DNA of 64,000 nt, taken from NCBI GenBank assembly GCA_038043285.1, contig JBBTCJ010000013.1:23076-87075 (forward strand), given 5' to 3'. This document shows positions 52,527-60,956 of this stretch, one piece after another; within the stretch, counting starts at the first letter, position 1; each line of letters opens with the position of its first letter. The stretch is from JBBTCJ01 sp038043285 (lineage in GTDB: Bacteria > Planctomycetota > Phycisphaerae > UBA1845). Under the pieces are notes generated by a model. It saw only the letters and a list, made by a program, of their open reading frames with translations. It did no database searches and was not told the origin of the DNA. The position numbers and the translations under genes were made by a program.

Positions 52527-53924
52527 ATGGCCTCGGAAACACGCATCGAAAAGGACAGCATGGGCGAGATGACCGTACCCGGGTCGGCCTATTGGGGCGC
52601 ATCCACCCAGCGGGCGGTGGAGAACTTCCCCATCAGCGGATACCGCTTTGGACGGCGTTTCATCCGCGCCATGGGACTCATCAAACAGGCGGCGGCCAAG
52701 GTCAACCGCGACTTGGGCAAGCTCGACGCGAAACTCGCCGACCTGATCGTCACCGCCGCCCAACAGGTCATCGATGGCAAGCTCGACGAACACTTCGTCC
52801 TTGACATCTTCCAGACCGGGTCGGGAACCAGCACCAACATGAACGCCAACGAGGTCATCAGCAACCGCGCGATCGTGCTCGCCGGCGGAAAGATCGGGGC
52901 CAAGGATCCTGTTCATCCCAACGATCACGTCAACATGGGGCAATCCTCCAACGACGCCATCCCCGCCGCCATCCACATCGCCGCTGCCGACGCCCTCAAG
53001 TTCGATCTCGCGCCCGCCTTGGAACACCTTCAGGCCGCCCTGCACCAGAAGGCCGAGCAGTTCGCAAAGATCGTCAAGATCGGACGGACACACCTTCAAG
53101 ACGCCACGCCCGTCCGCCTGGGGCAGGAGTTCCGCGGATACATGCGCCAGGTTGAACTCTCCGTGCTGCGCACGCAGAAGGCCATTCGCGCCCTGCGCGA
53201 ACTGCCCATCGGCGGGACCGCCGTCGGCACGGGAATCAACACCCACCCGGAGTTCGGCAAGCGCATGGCCGTCGCGCTCTCCGACGCCACGGGCATCGAA
53301 TTCGTCGAAGCCGAGGACCATTTCGAAGCCCAGGCCTCGAAGGACGCCGTCTGCGAAGTGAGCGGCATCGTCAAGGCGATCGCCGTGGCCCTCGCCAAGG
53401 TCGCCAACGACGTCCGCCTGCTGGGCAGCGGTCCACGTTGCGGCATTGGAGAGATTCAGCTCCCCGCGACGCAGCCCGGAAGCAGCATCATGCCCGGAAA
53501 AGTCAATCCGGTGATGAGCGAAATGATGATTCAGGTGTGCTGTCAGGTGATCGGAAACGATGCCGCGACGACCCAGGCCTGCCGCGAAAGCTTCTTCGAA
53601 CTCAACGTCGGCATGCCGGTGATGGCCCACAACCTCTTGGAATCAATCCGCCTGCTGGCGAGTGCCGCCAGAACCTTCGCCGATCGCTGCGTGGCGGGAA
53701 TCACCGCCAACCAAGATCGCTGCAAGGAGTTAATCGAGGAATCGCTGGCCATGTGCACCAGCCTGGCCCCGAAAATCGGTTACGACAACGCCGCCGCCGT
53801 CGCCAAGGAGGCCTACGCCTCCGGCAAAACGGTCCGCCAGATCGCCAAGGAAAAAAAGCTCCTCAGCGACGCCGAGTTGGACAGAACCCTCGACCCCTGG
53901 TCCATGACCGAACCGGGAGAATAG
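52527..53924 (+). CDS. fumC: Class II fumarate hydratase
   Basis: FumC converts fumarate to malate in the TCA cycle. The 465-residue product has the class II superfamily marks. These are TGSGTSTNMNANEVIS, GRTHLQDATPVRLGQE, and the signature loop GSSIMPGKVNP. DHVNMGQSSNDAIP is also present. The ATG at 52527 (MASETRIEK) gives the normal length; AGGAG lies about 12 nt upstream. A second start at 52494 is possible. It faces rplU across a repeat-rich gap. Confidence 0.97.
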   Translation: MASETRIEKDSMGEMTVPGSAYWGASTQRAVENFPISGYRFGRRFIRAMGLIKQAAAKVNRDLGKLDAKLADLIVTAAQQVIDGKLDEHFVLDIFQTGSGTSTNMNANEVISNRAIVLAGGKIGAKDPVHPNDHVNMGQSSNDAIPAAIHIAAADALKFDLAPALEHLQAALHQKAEQFAKIVKIGRTHLQDATPVRLGQEFRGYMRQVELSVLRTQKAIRALRELPIGGTAVGTGINTHPEFGKRMAVALSDATGIEFVEAEDHFEAQASKDAVCEVSGIVKAIAVALAKVANDVRLLGSGPRCGIGEIQLPATQPGSSIMPGKVNPVMSEMMIQVCCQVIGNDAATTQACRESFFELNVGMPVMAHNLLESIRLLASAARTFADRCVAGITANQDRCKELIEESLAMCTSLAPKIGYDNAAAVAKEAYASGKTVRQIAKEKKLLSDAELDRTLDPWSMTEPGE

Positions 53925-53968
53925 ATGGGACCGGTCAAAGAAGAGCGATTGGCCGACCGCAGCCGCAG

Positions 53969-54004
53969 GACCGCTCGCTCACGCTTGCGGCTCTGTTCAA
54001 ACAG
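53969..54004 (+). repeat. Dispersed intergenic repeat, copy 3
   Basis: The core CCGCTCGCTCACGCTTGCGG is followed by CTCTGTTCAAACAG. It is inverted relative to copy 4, 15 nt away, so the pair could form a long imperfect hairpin between the convergent fumC and rplU genes. Confidence 0.6.
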
Positions 54005-54018
54005 CCGGTCGCTTCTTA

Positions 54019-54047
54019 TCAGAGCCGCGCCCGTAAGGGAGCGGTGC
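54019..54047 (-). repeat. Dispersed intergenic repeat, copy 4
   Basis: On the minus strand the core reads CCGCTCCCTTACGGGCGCGG, then CTCTGA. It is inverted relative to copy 3. Confidence 0.65.
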
Positions 54048-54059
54048 CTCTTCTTCTAT

Positions 54060-54087
54060 CCGTACCGCGACCGTGAGGGAGCGGTCC
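54060..54087 (-). repeat. Dispersed intergenic repeat, copy 5
   Basis: On the minus strand the core reads CCGCTCCCTCACGGTCGCGG. It lies 31 nt before the rplU stop region and has the same orientation as copy 4. Confidence 0.65.
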
Positions 54088-54117
54088 TTACTCACCCGCG
54101 GATTCCGCGGTGTCGCT

Positions 54118-54438
54118 TCACGAGGCTTGAATCGTCTCGACCTTCACCTGCAAGTACTTCTGCCGGTGGCCCTTCTTGAGCTTGTAGCCCTTGCGCCGGT
54201 TCTGCTTGCGGATGATGAGCTTGTCGCCCTTCAATTCGCCGATCACCGAGGCCGTCACCCTGGCCCCAGAAACATACGGCTGCCCGACCTTCGGGCCGCC
54301 TTCCAGGTCGCCGACGAACATGACGTTTTCGAAGTCAATCGACTTCGTTTCCTCGGCAATGTCCTTGCGCTGGACCTCAAACACCAGCCCCTCGGTGACT
54401 CGATACTGCGACGCCCCGTCGGCGATGACTGCGTACAT
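54118..54438 (-). CDS. rplU: 50S ribosomal protein L21
   Basis: The 106-residue product matches L21 along its full length: MYAVIADGASQYRV at the N-terminus, VGQPYVSGARVTASVIGE in the middle and KLIIRKQNRRKGYKLKKGHR at the C-terminus. It binds 23S rRNA in the large subunit. GGGAG precedes the ATG by about 7 nt. The usual partner rpmA (L27) does not follow; the repeat-rich gap and convergent fumC do. Confidence 0.97.
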   Translation of the reverse strand: MYAVIADGASQYRVTEGLVFEVQRKDIAEETKSIDFENVMFVGDLEGGPKVGQPYVSGARVTASVIGELKGDKLIIRKQNRRKGYKLKKGHRQKYLQVKVETIQAS

Positions 54439-54609
54439 CGGTGACTCCCAATAAACTCGGCTTCCAGAACAACCGTATCGCGTGGTGCCCGCTCGGCCTC
54501 AACCGCACCGGCACTCCCCCGCCGCACGAAACCATCCAGTATCCCGCCGAAGATCGCCCCCGTCAAGCACTCCATCCGCCCGCCGGGAGCTTCGAAAAAC
54601 CTGAAATGC

Positions 54610-54643
54610 CGATCAGAACCGCGACAGAATGGAGCGGTCAATC
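54610..54643 (-). repeat. Dispersed intergenic repeat, copy 6
   Basis: On the minus strand the core reads CCGCTCCATTCTGTCGCGG, one base shorter than the others, followed by TTCTGATCGGC. It lies upstream of rplU, downstream of the cysteine-rich gene. Confidence 0.55.
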
Positions 54644-54726
54644 GCCGCCCCCTCGCCAGTGCACTGATCGGGTCACGCGGTCAGCGACTCGACGCCAGTT
54701 CGACCCCGCCGCGAAGCCACCAAAGA

Positions 54727-54760
54727 GGGGAGGCGAGCCGAAATCTCGACTCGCCTCCCC
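54727..54760 (-). terminator. Hairpin after the cysteine-rich IPTL-CTERM gene
   Basis: A perfect 11-bp stem (GGGGAGGCGAG / CTCGCCTCCCC) has a 12-nt loop. On the minus strand TCTTTGG follows, a weak T-tract. It lies about 80 nt after the stop at 54842, well placed to end that transcript and protect rplU from read-through. Confidence 0.6.
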
Positions 54761-54841
54761 GGAACTACCCTACCACGATCTCCGATCGCTCGCTGCGGCA
54801 GCCGAAAGCAACCGCTAAGGACCGATCGGATTCTCTACGCC

Positions 54842-56932
54842 TTAGGCCGTCGCGCTCTGCCGACGACCGAAGTACACCTTGCCGCCCGCCAGCAGCAGCA
54901 GGGCCAGAACCACCAGACCCCATTCCGAAACCGTCGGGATCGCAATGAAGTCCGGGTTGCAGATCACTTCCGCACAGGTCGAGCCGCGCGTCCAGACGAA
55001 GTTGCACTCGACCATGCTCGTCGAGGTGCAGCTCGCCTGCGTCCGATCGCCGCCCACTGCGCTGTCGCAGCAAGCACCTTGCGCCGGCGAACACTGAACC
55101 TGGGTGCAATCGCGGCCTTCCGACCACTGATCGTCTTCACCCTGGCATCCGCCGCTGACCGTCACCGCGCAGTCGCCCAGCAACGTGTCGCAGCAAGCGC
55201 CGGTAACCTCGCGGCAGTTGACGTCCGCACAGAGCTGCCCAACCGACCAGTTCACGTACGGGCCGACCGGGCACTGGGCCAAGGTCGTCTCGGAGCAGGC
55301 GCCGCCCGCCCCGGAAGCCGTGTTGCAGCACGCGCCGGTGACCGCCACGCAAGCCGGAGTCAGATCACACGTCTTGTTGACGTAGAAGGTCTTGTAGTCG
55401 CCGCTGCAAGCAGCCGCATCGACGCCGTCCGTGCAGGCGCCCGCGATCGCGTCGCAGCAAGCCCCGCCCGGAATCGGCGTACCACAAACCGTCTTCTTGT
55501 ACGCCCCGATCCGTTCCGACGAGCCGAGGGCCGGATCCCCCCCGGAGACTGTCGGTACCCAGATCAGATACGTCGTGCCCGGAACGGTCGCCAGGCAGGT
55601 GCACGACTCATAGTCCGGCACGTTGTTGTAGCACGGAGCGCCCGGATCCGACCCGGCGCCGTACGCGCCGTTGTCGCAGTCGTCGTTCTCGGCCAGCGGC
55701 GTGCTCAGGTCAGCCGCGTCGTACACCTGCATGTACGTATCAAATCCCGTGTTGCAGGCGTTGAACGACGTGAACGGCGTGTCGGCCGTGTACAGATAGA
55801 ACCCAACCGAGTTGAGGTATGGTCCGTTGTCCGCGTTGTCCAGAACGCAGGGCGCCTCAAACGTGCACTGCCGCGGGCAGGTGCACCCAGCGGTGCACTG
55901 GCCGGGGCAATTCGCGTCGTCCGTGCCGTCGCACTCCTCGCCCCACGGCTCGAGGTTGTTGTCGCCGCAGGTGAAGGGGCAGCCGCCAAGGCGGGTAACG
56001 TTGTAGTTATCAAGATCCCAACCTGGGCCCGCTACGTTGTTGTGTGCGAAAATGATGCGCTCGATGGTGTTGGACTGCCCGGCATTGGCGTGCGAATAGG
56101 TGTGCACGCCGTCAACGGCGTCAAACGTGTACGAGTAAGTTCCCAGGCACGGGTCCAGGTCGACCTGAAGGTGATTGTAGGCGCCATTGCCCGTGGCGTA
56201 ACCCAGGAACGCGTACCCAGCGGCCGCACCGTCGTACACGTAAACCCCGCCGTACGTCTTATCCCAGTACATGATGACGCCGGTGCTGTTGCCTTCGCTG
56301 TCGGCGACGCTGAAGTTCTGCATGCTGCCGGCGAACGGCGGGACGCCGGGCGCTGCGTTCATCGCAAAGTCCATGGACATGATCGTCGGCGAAGCCGAGG
56401 ACTGTGGGCCCATTGACGGGCCGAAAGCGTTCACGCGGGAGGCGGTTCCAAAGCCGGTGGTGGCGGGCGGGTTGCCGCCCAGCGGGTCAGCCTGGAAACG
56501 CATGTGCTGCTCGCCGGTCTTGGGATTGATGGTGTCGATGTGCGGCTCGCGGCAGTGCTGCGAGCTGCCCGACATGTACCAGCCGTTCAGCGCGTTCGGG
56601 GCGCCGATGCAGCAGTTGATGTCCACCAGCGGATTGCCGGTGCAGCTTCCTGCGATCGGCGTGCTGCACGTCATTGAGTACGCACCACCGCATATGGAGA
56701 AGCCGGCTTCCCAACTGCACGCCCCATCGACGACTTCAAAGCCGGCGTTCTCGCACGTGGTTGCAGCCGTGGACTGCAAGCCGCCGCGATCGGACAACCG
56801 CAGCGAGATATCCGCCTTCGCCGGTGTCACCGAGCGCTGCGCCGGACGAGCCTGAATCGCCGTGCTCAAGGCGAGCACGCCCGCGGCAACGCCCACAGCG
56901 GCGATGCCCCAATAAGACCTATGCGTTTTCAT
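54842..56932 (-). CDS. Secreted cysteine-rich protein with IPTL-CTERM sorting signal
   Basis: The 696-residue product starts with a signal peptide (about 1-28). The C-terminus is IPTVSEWGLVVLALLLLAGG followed by basic residues, the IPTL-CTERM tripartite sorting signal. Residues about 489-661 form four tandem repeats of 41-45 residues, each starting GACC(D/N) and holding six cysteines or nearly so, likely disulfide-bonded. A further Cys-rich stretch with CGDNNLEPWGEECDGTDDAN looks like a vertebrate-style Cys domain or calcium loop. The middle is Asn/Gly-rich, with beta-type sequence. It likely acts at the cell surface after sorting. No enzyme motif is seen. A hairpin terminator follows. Confidence 0.88.
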   Translation of the reverse strand: MKTHRSYWGIAAVGVAAGVLALSTAIQARPAQRSVTPAKADISLRLSDRGGLQSTAATTCENAGFEVVDGACSWEAGFSICGGAYSMTCSTPIAGSCTGNPLVDINCCIGAPNALNGWYMSGSSQHCREPHIDTINPKTGEQHMRFQADPLGGNPPATTGFGTASRVNAFGPSMGPQSSASPTIMSMDFAMNAAPGVPPFAGSMQNFSVADSEGNSTGVIMYWDKTYGGVYVYDGAAAGYAFLGYATGNGAYNHLQVDLDPCLGTYSYTFDAVDGVHTYSHANAGQSNTIERIIFAHNNVAGPGWDLDNYNVTRLGGCPFTCGDNNLEPWGEECDGTDDANCPGQCTAGCTCPRQCTFEAPCVLDNADNGPYLNSVGFYLYTADTPFTSFNACNTGFDTYMQVYDAADLSTPLAENDDCDNGAYGAGSDPGAPCYNNVPDYESCTCLATVPGTTYLIWVPTVSGGDPALGSSERIGAYKKTVCGTPIPGGACCDAIAGACTDGVDAAACSGDYKTFYVNKTCDLTPACVAVTGACCNTASGAGGACSETTLAQCPVGPYVNWSVGQLCADVNCREVTGACCDTLLGDCAVTVSGGCQGEDDQWSEGRDCTQVQCSPAQGACCDSAVGGDRTQASCTSTSMVECNFVWTRGSTCAEVICNPDFIAIPTVSEWGLVVLALLLLAGGKVYFGRRQSATA

Positions 56933-57169
56933 CTCTCATTCCTCCCAAAAACCTTCGTTCCGCGGAGAACAATTCCCCGCGACCCTACCCTTACTCATTC
57001 CTACGTGCCGCGCGTCGCGCTTAGCGACCCCTCTTCGCGGCCCGTCGGGCTCACGACCTTGGCCGGTTCGCAAACCCTCGAATCAATGATGTTGGAAATC
57101 GAAAAACCGCCCGCTTCAACGTCGCGCCCCGGACACTTTTACGGCCTCATCCGGGTCACGACCTCACGC

Positions 57170-57856
57170 TTACGCGAGCAAGGGTGGCCCACGAGGGCAT
57201 TGGGGAAGCAGGAGACAAGACAGATGACTTGGGATGTCAAGGGGAATAAGACGCTGCGGCCCGCCGTTCGACGCGACCGGTCTTGGCCGCGCGATCGACA
57301 CGCGAACTTCCGAAAGAACCGACAGCAGCGCGGCGTTGACGTAGGCAACCAGGAACGCCACGACGACATAGCCGGTGAAACTCCCAACCAGCCGAATGGC
57401 CAATCCGTCGGTCTGCGTCCCGCCCATCAGCCCGTAATGCAGGCCCAGCGGAACCAGCGCGAATTCGACGCCGACCCACCCCAGACCGAGGAGGTACGGG
57501 CTGAATCCGACGCGGCGGGTCAACCAGGCGCCAAGAAACGAGTACGCCGCCGGGATCGCACACAGCAACGCACACGTTGTCGCATCGACGTGCAGCGACG
57601 ACCCGCCGACCAACGCCGCGACGGCAAAAAGCGAGAGACCCCAGACCCCGCCGCACACGCCGGCCATCAACGGACCAAACGCACGGATCGCGTAAAAGAG
57701 GGGAACAAGTCCGACCCATCCCAGCCAGCGGTGCTGCGGCGAAGAAATCGCCAAGGCAACTGCTGTGGCGCTGGCAAACAAAGCAAGCCCGACCGCCGAT
57801 GCTTGCCGCATCACGCGCCGCGCTTCGTTGCTGATAGGTCGCCGTACGCTTCGCAT
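57170..57856 (-). CDS. Polytopic membrane protein resembling the N-terminal half of Lnt
   Basis: The 229-residue product has about six membrane helices. HRWLGWVGLVPLFYAIRAFG and LLGLGWVGVEFALVPLGL resemble the membrane part of apolipoprotein N-acyltransferase (Lnt). The nitrilase-type catalytic domain of Lnt, about 250 residues, is absent. It could be a truncated Lnt, a stand-alone relative, or an unrelated polytopic protein. The ATG at 57856 was chosen; the open frame reaches 57949. A promoter candidate lies at 57983-58012. Confidence 0.6.
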   Translation of the reverse strand: MRSVRRPISNEARRVMRQASAVGLALFASATAVALAISSPQHRWLGWVGLVPLFYAIRAFGPLMAGVCGGVWGLSLFAVAALVGGSSLHVDATTCALLCAIPAAYSFLGAWLTRRVGFSPYLLGLGWVGVEFALVPLGLHYGLMGGTQTDGLAIRLVGSFTGYVVVAFLVAYVNAALLSVLSEVRVSIARPRPVASNGGPQRLIPLDIPSHLSCLLLPQCPRGPPLLA

Positions 57857-57982
57857 TGCTTCCCGTCCGTCAACACGCCTTGGGGAACACCCCCCCAAAA
57901 AACGCCCCTTCGTCGAGGCAACGTGCTGAACAAGGCCGATCCGGCGCAAGTGTCACGCGGGACACGCCTCCGATAACGCATC

Positions 57983-58012
57983 AATATAGCGAAACCTGTT
58001 ACCCCTTTGCAA
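57983..58012 (-). promoter_or_regulatory. Sigma-70-type promoter upstream of the Lnt-like gene
   Basis: On the minus strand TTGCAA (58012-58007) and TATATT (57988-57983) are separated by 18 nt. The region is AT-rich compared with its surroundings. It is positioned to drive the Lnt-like gene. Confidence 0.5.
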
Positions 58013-58120
58013 CAGAAAAACAGGAAATCTCAAAGATTCTTTCGCGGCCGTCGATTACTTCGTAACCTTAGCATCGACAATGAGTTACAGCACGATTTCC
58101 GCGGCTTCGCAGAAGTGGTC

Positions 58121-60850
58121 CTATAATGCGGGGTCGCGGGCGGGCTGGCTACGACGGTATCCGTCCAACTGTTCCCGGATTCGCCGCATACTTTCTTCGC
58201 TTACTGTCATGCCCGCAGTCTTGGCGATCGCTTCTTCCGCCGCAGTGATCGCCAAATCGAACCGTCCGGACTCGGCATAGCCGGCCGCGAGGATCACGAG
58301 GATCGCCGGATCGGCCCGCTTGGTGCGTATGGCTGCGCGCTCGAGTAACGCGACGGCGGCTGGACCGTCTCGCACGTCGGGGTCGCTGGACATCGAGAGA
58401 ATTCGCCCGAGCATCACCACCAGCCGATCTCGCGTGTCGTCGGCATCAACGCCGGCGCGAAGAACTCGCATCGCGTCCGTGACGCGACGTTCCTGCATGT
58501 AATACTGAGCAAGCTCTTCGAATGGCGGTGCGTAGGCAGTGCTCTTCGCAATGGCCGCCTCCATCAACCCGACGGTCTGTTCGATTCGATTCTCCATTGC
58601 GGCGAGTTTGCCGAGGTGGTAAAGCCCTTGGGCTTCACATCCCGAGGTCGTGGAGGCTTGCTCGAAGACGGTTTGAGCCTCTGCGGCGCTCTCCAGGGAA
58701 ATCAGATTGATGCCGAGATTCAGCATCGCCTCGCAAAAGTCCGGTCTCAGACGCACGGCTTCCCGGAAGTGAACAACCGCGTCCTGGGTACGTTGAATGC
58801 GCAACAGCGCACCGCCCAGGCCGAAATGCCCGTCGGCATCATCGGGATGCTTGCGCACCGCTCGGACGAAGGCTTCAATGGCCGCAGCGACTTCGCCCGG
58901 GTCGTCGAGGGCGGCACAGAGTTTCGCGTGAGATCGAATAAGCGAGGGAGTGAGTTGGACGGCCTTCCGGAGGTGTGCGAGTGCCGACGCCTTGTCGCCC
59001 CGTTTTTCAAAAATCGCGGCCATCGCCGCCTGAAGTTCGCCGCTGCCCGGGTTCCGTTCGATCGCCTTTTCGCCCTGCGCCACGGCGTCATCCACGCGCC
59101 CCAGTTTGACCAGCACGTCCAGGAGAAGGCCCTGGGACTGCACGTGCGTCGGATCGAGTTCCACGGCGCGGAGCAGGGCGGGATAGGCGGCCGCCGGCTG
59201 TTCCGCGCGGAGACAGCAGTAGCCCAGCACGTACTGAAAGAAATGCGAATCGGGGCATTCCTCGGCGTTGGCCTCCAGCAGTGGAATCGCGTAGACAAAA
59301 TCCTTCCGCTGCTCCATGAGTATCTTGGCCATGCGGTATCGAAGCATGACCTCGTGCTTGTCCCGCGGATCGGTGAGGCCGGGGGTGAGGAATTGCTCCT
59401 CACTGGTTTCCGCCAGACCCCCGACGTAGCCCAGGGAACTGAGGGCTTCTCGCGATGCGACGTCGTGCGCCGCTTCCTTCGCCTTGCCGGGCTTCATGGC
59501 CAGGTAGCGGGCCTTGAGCGACTGGAGCATCTCCTCGGCGACCGCCGGCTCTTGGTCGATCAGATTCACTTTCTCCGCCGGATCGGCCTGCAAGTCGAAC
59601 AATTCCGGTTTGGTCGATGAGACGTATTTCCATCTGGGCGTGGTCAACCCGCGCTGTTCCGCCCAGTGGAAGGAATACAGGCAGTAGAGGGATTCGCAAT
59701 ACACGCCTCGCTCGTCCAACGAATCTCGCTGGAACGCCGGCGCCAGGGACCGAGAAAGGAGTCCTTCCGGCGAGGTCCATCCAAAGAGGTCCAGGAGCGT
59801 CGGAAAGATGTCCACGGTTTCGACGAGGGTCTTGACGCGGTGACCGGCGGGAATCACGTCCGGGTGGGCATAGAGCATCGGAACGTGGACGTTCTCCCCG
59901 TAGACAAAGTTGGTGTGACCCTGCTCCTGGTGCTCCCCGAACGCTTCCCCGTGGTCGCCGACGACCACGATCAAGGTCTTGGCGCCGAGGTCGTGTGCCT
60001 CAAGCCAGTCCGTCAGCCGCTTGATCTGGGAATCCATGAACGCAAGCTCACCGTCGTACGGATGGCGTCCCTCCTTGCGAAACTCCGGCGGAGGAGCATA
60101 CGGATCATGGGCGTCGTAGAAGTGCACACAGCAGAAAAACGGACGCTCCGGATCGCTTTCGAGCCATCTCAGCGCACGGTCCGCGACGACGTCGGCGGAG
60201 ATCTGCCACTCCAGCGCCTGAGTCTGGCTCTTTCGCTGCTCGGCCCCCATGTCGTCGCTGTACACCTCGAACCCGCGATCGACGCCGAAATGAGAATCGA
60301 GGACAAAGGCGGCCACAAAGGCGGCGGTGCGGTGGCCGTGCTCGCGGAACTTCTCCGCCAGAGTCGGTAAGGTATCGCCGAGAGCAGCCCCGCCGTTGTT
60401 GCGGACGCCGTGCTCGCGGGGGTATCGACCGGTCATCATCGACGCGTGGGACGGCAGCGTCAGCGGAACCTGGGCAAGGGCGCGTTCGAACAGCGTTCCG
60501 CGCCGGGCAATGGCGTCCAGCGTCGGCGTCTCAGCCGTCGCGTAACCGTAGCATCCCACCCGATCGGCGCGAGTGGTATCCAGGGTGATGATCAGAACGT
60601 TGTGGTCGGTCAGCTTCTCGGAGGTCGGCGTCCTGGAGCAACCGCCAGGCCATAGAGCCAACAGCGTGAAGCAAAGCAACACCGCGGCCTTGTTGAGGTA
60701 CGGACTCTCCCGACGCCGAAGGAGCGGCGATCGGCATGCGGGGCGCCATGCTCGCGCAGGCGCTGGAATCACTCTGTGCGCGGCGTCCGCGCGGGCGAAA
60801 GCCCGCGGCTCGCGCCGGGGAACCCGACTTCCGTATTGGTCTTGCGGCAT
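58121..60850 (-). CDS. Sulfatase-superfamily lipoprotein with C-terminal TPR repeats
   Basis: The 909-residue frame has a hydrophobic segment (about 54-70, AAVLLCFTLLALWPGG) ending at Cys71 in a lipobox-like GGC, so a lipoprotein is likely. A sulfatase/alkaline phosphatase-fold domain follows: VLIITLDTTRADRVGCYGY, VPLTLPSHASMMTGRYP and VVVGDHGEAFGEH. At the nucleophile site the sulfatase CxPxR motif is replaced by T131-L-P-S-H, so formylglycine cannot form. TPR repeats fill the C-terminal ~400 residues (ALAHLRKAVQLTPSLIRSH). The start is uncertain: the ATG at 60850 is used, but GTG at 60772 would fit the signal better. Substrate unknown. Confidence 0.85.
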   Translation of the reverse strand: MPQDQYGSRVPRREPRAFARADAAHRVIPAPARAWRPACRSPLLRRRESPYLNKAAVLLCFTLLALWPGGCSRTPTSEKLTDHNVLIITLDTTRADRVGCYGYATAETPTLDAIARRGTLFERALAQVPLTLPSHASMMTGRYPREHGVRNNGGAALGDTLPTLAEKFREHGHRTAAFVAAFVLDSHFGVDRGFEVYSDDMGAEQRKSQTQALEWQISADVVADRALRWLESDPERPFFCCVHFYDAHDPYAPPPEFRKEGRHPYDGELAFMDSQIKRLTDWLEAHDLGAKTLIVVVGDHGEAFGEHQEQGHTNFVYGENVHVPMLYAHPDVIPAGHRVKTLVETVDIFPTLLDLFGWTSPEGLLSRSLAPAFQRDSLDERGVYCESLYCLYSFHWAEQRGLTTPRWKYVSSTKPELFDLQADPAEKVNLIDQEPAVAEEMLQSLKARYLAMKPGKAKEAAHDVASREALSSLGYVGGLAETSEEQFLTPGLTDPRDKHEVMLRYRMAKILMEQRKDFVYAIPLLEANAEECPDSHFFQYVLGYCCLRAEQPAAAYPALLRAVELDPTHVQSQGLLLDVLVKLGRVDDAVAQGEKAIERNPGSGELQAAMAAIFEKRGDKASALAHLRKAVQLTPSLIRSHAKLCAALDDPGEVAAAIEAFVRAVRKHPDDADGHFGLGGALLRIQRTQDAVVHFREAVRLRPDFCEAMLNLGINLISLESAAEAQTVFEQASTTSGCEAQGLYHLGKLAAMENRIEQTVGLMEAAIAKSTAYAPPFEELAQYYMQERRVTDAMRVLRAGVDADDTRDRLVVMLGRILSMSSDPDVRDGPAAVALLERAAIRTKRADPAILVILAAGYAESGRFDLAITAAEEAIAKTAGMTVSEESMRRIREQLDGYRRSQPARDPAL
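60797..60812 (+). repeat. Short GC-rich repeat, copy B
   Basis: GAAAGCCCGCGGCTCG shares 14 bases with copy A near 29168. It can fold with a flanking GCGGGC into a hairpin with a GAAA loop. It falls inside the uncertain N-terminal extension of the sulfatase-TPR frame, which argues that extension is non-coding. Confidence 0.35.
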
Positions 60851-60956
60851 CTTGCGCATCTTGGCGGACCATGAGCGGCGGTCAACGCGCCGTCCCGCGA
60901 TCATCGGCGAAATGACGCCGCCGTGACAGAGGGCGTCACGGTCGCCCGATAACCGT

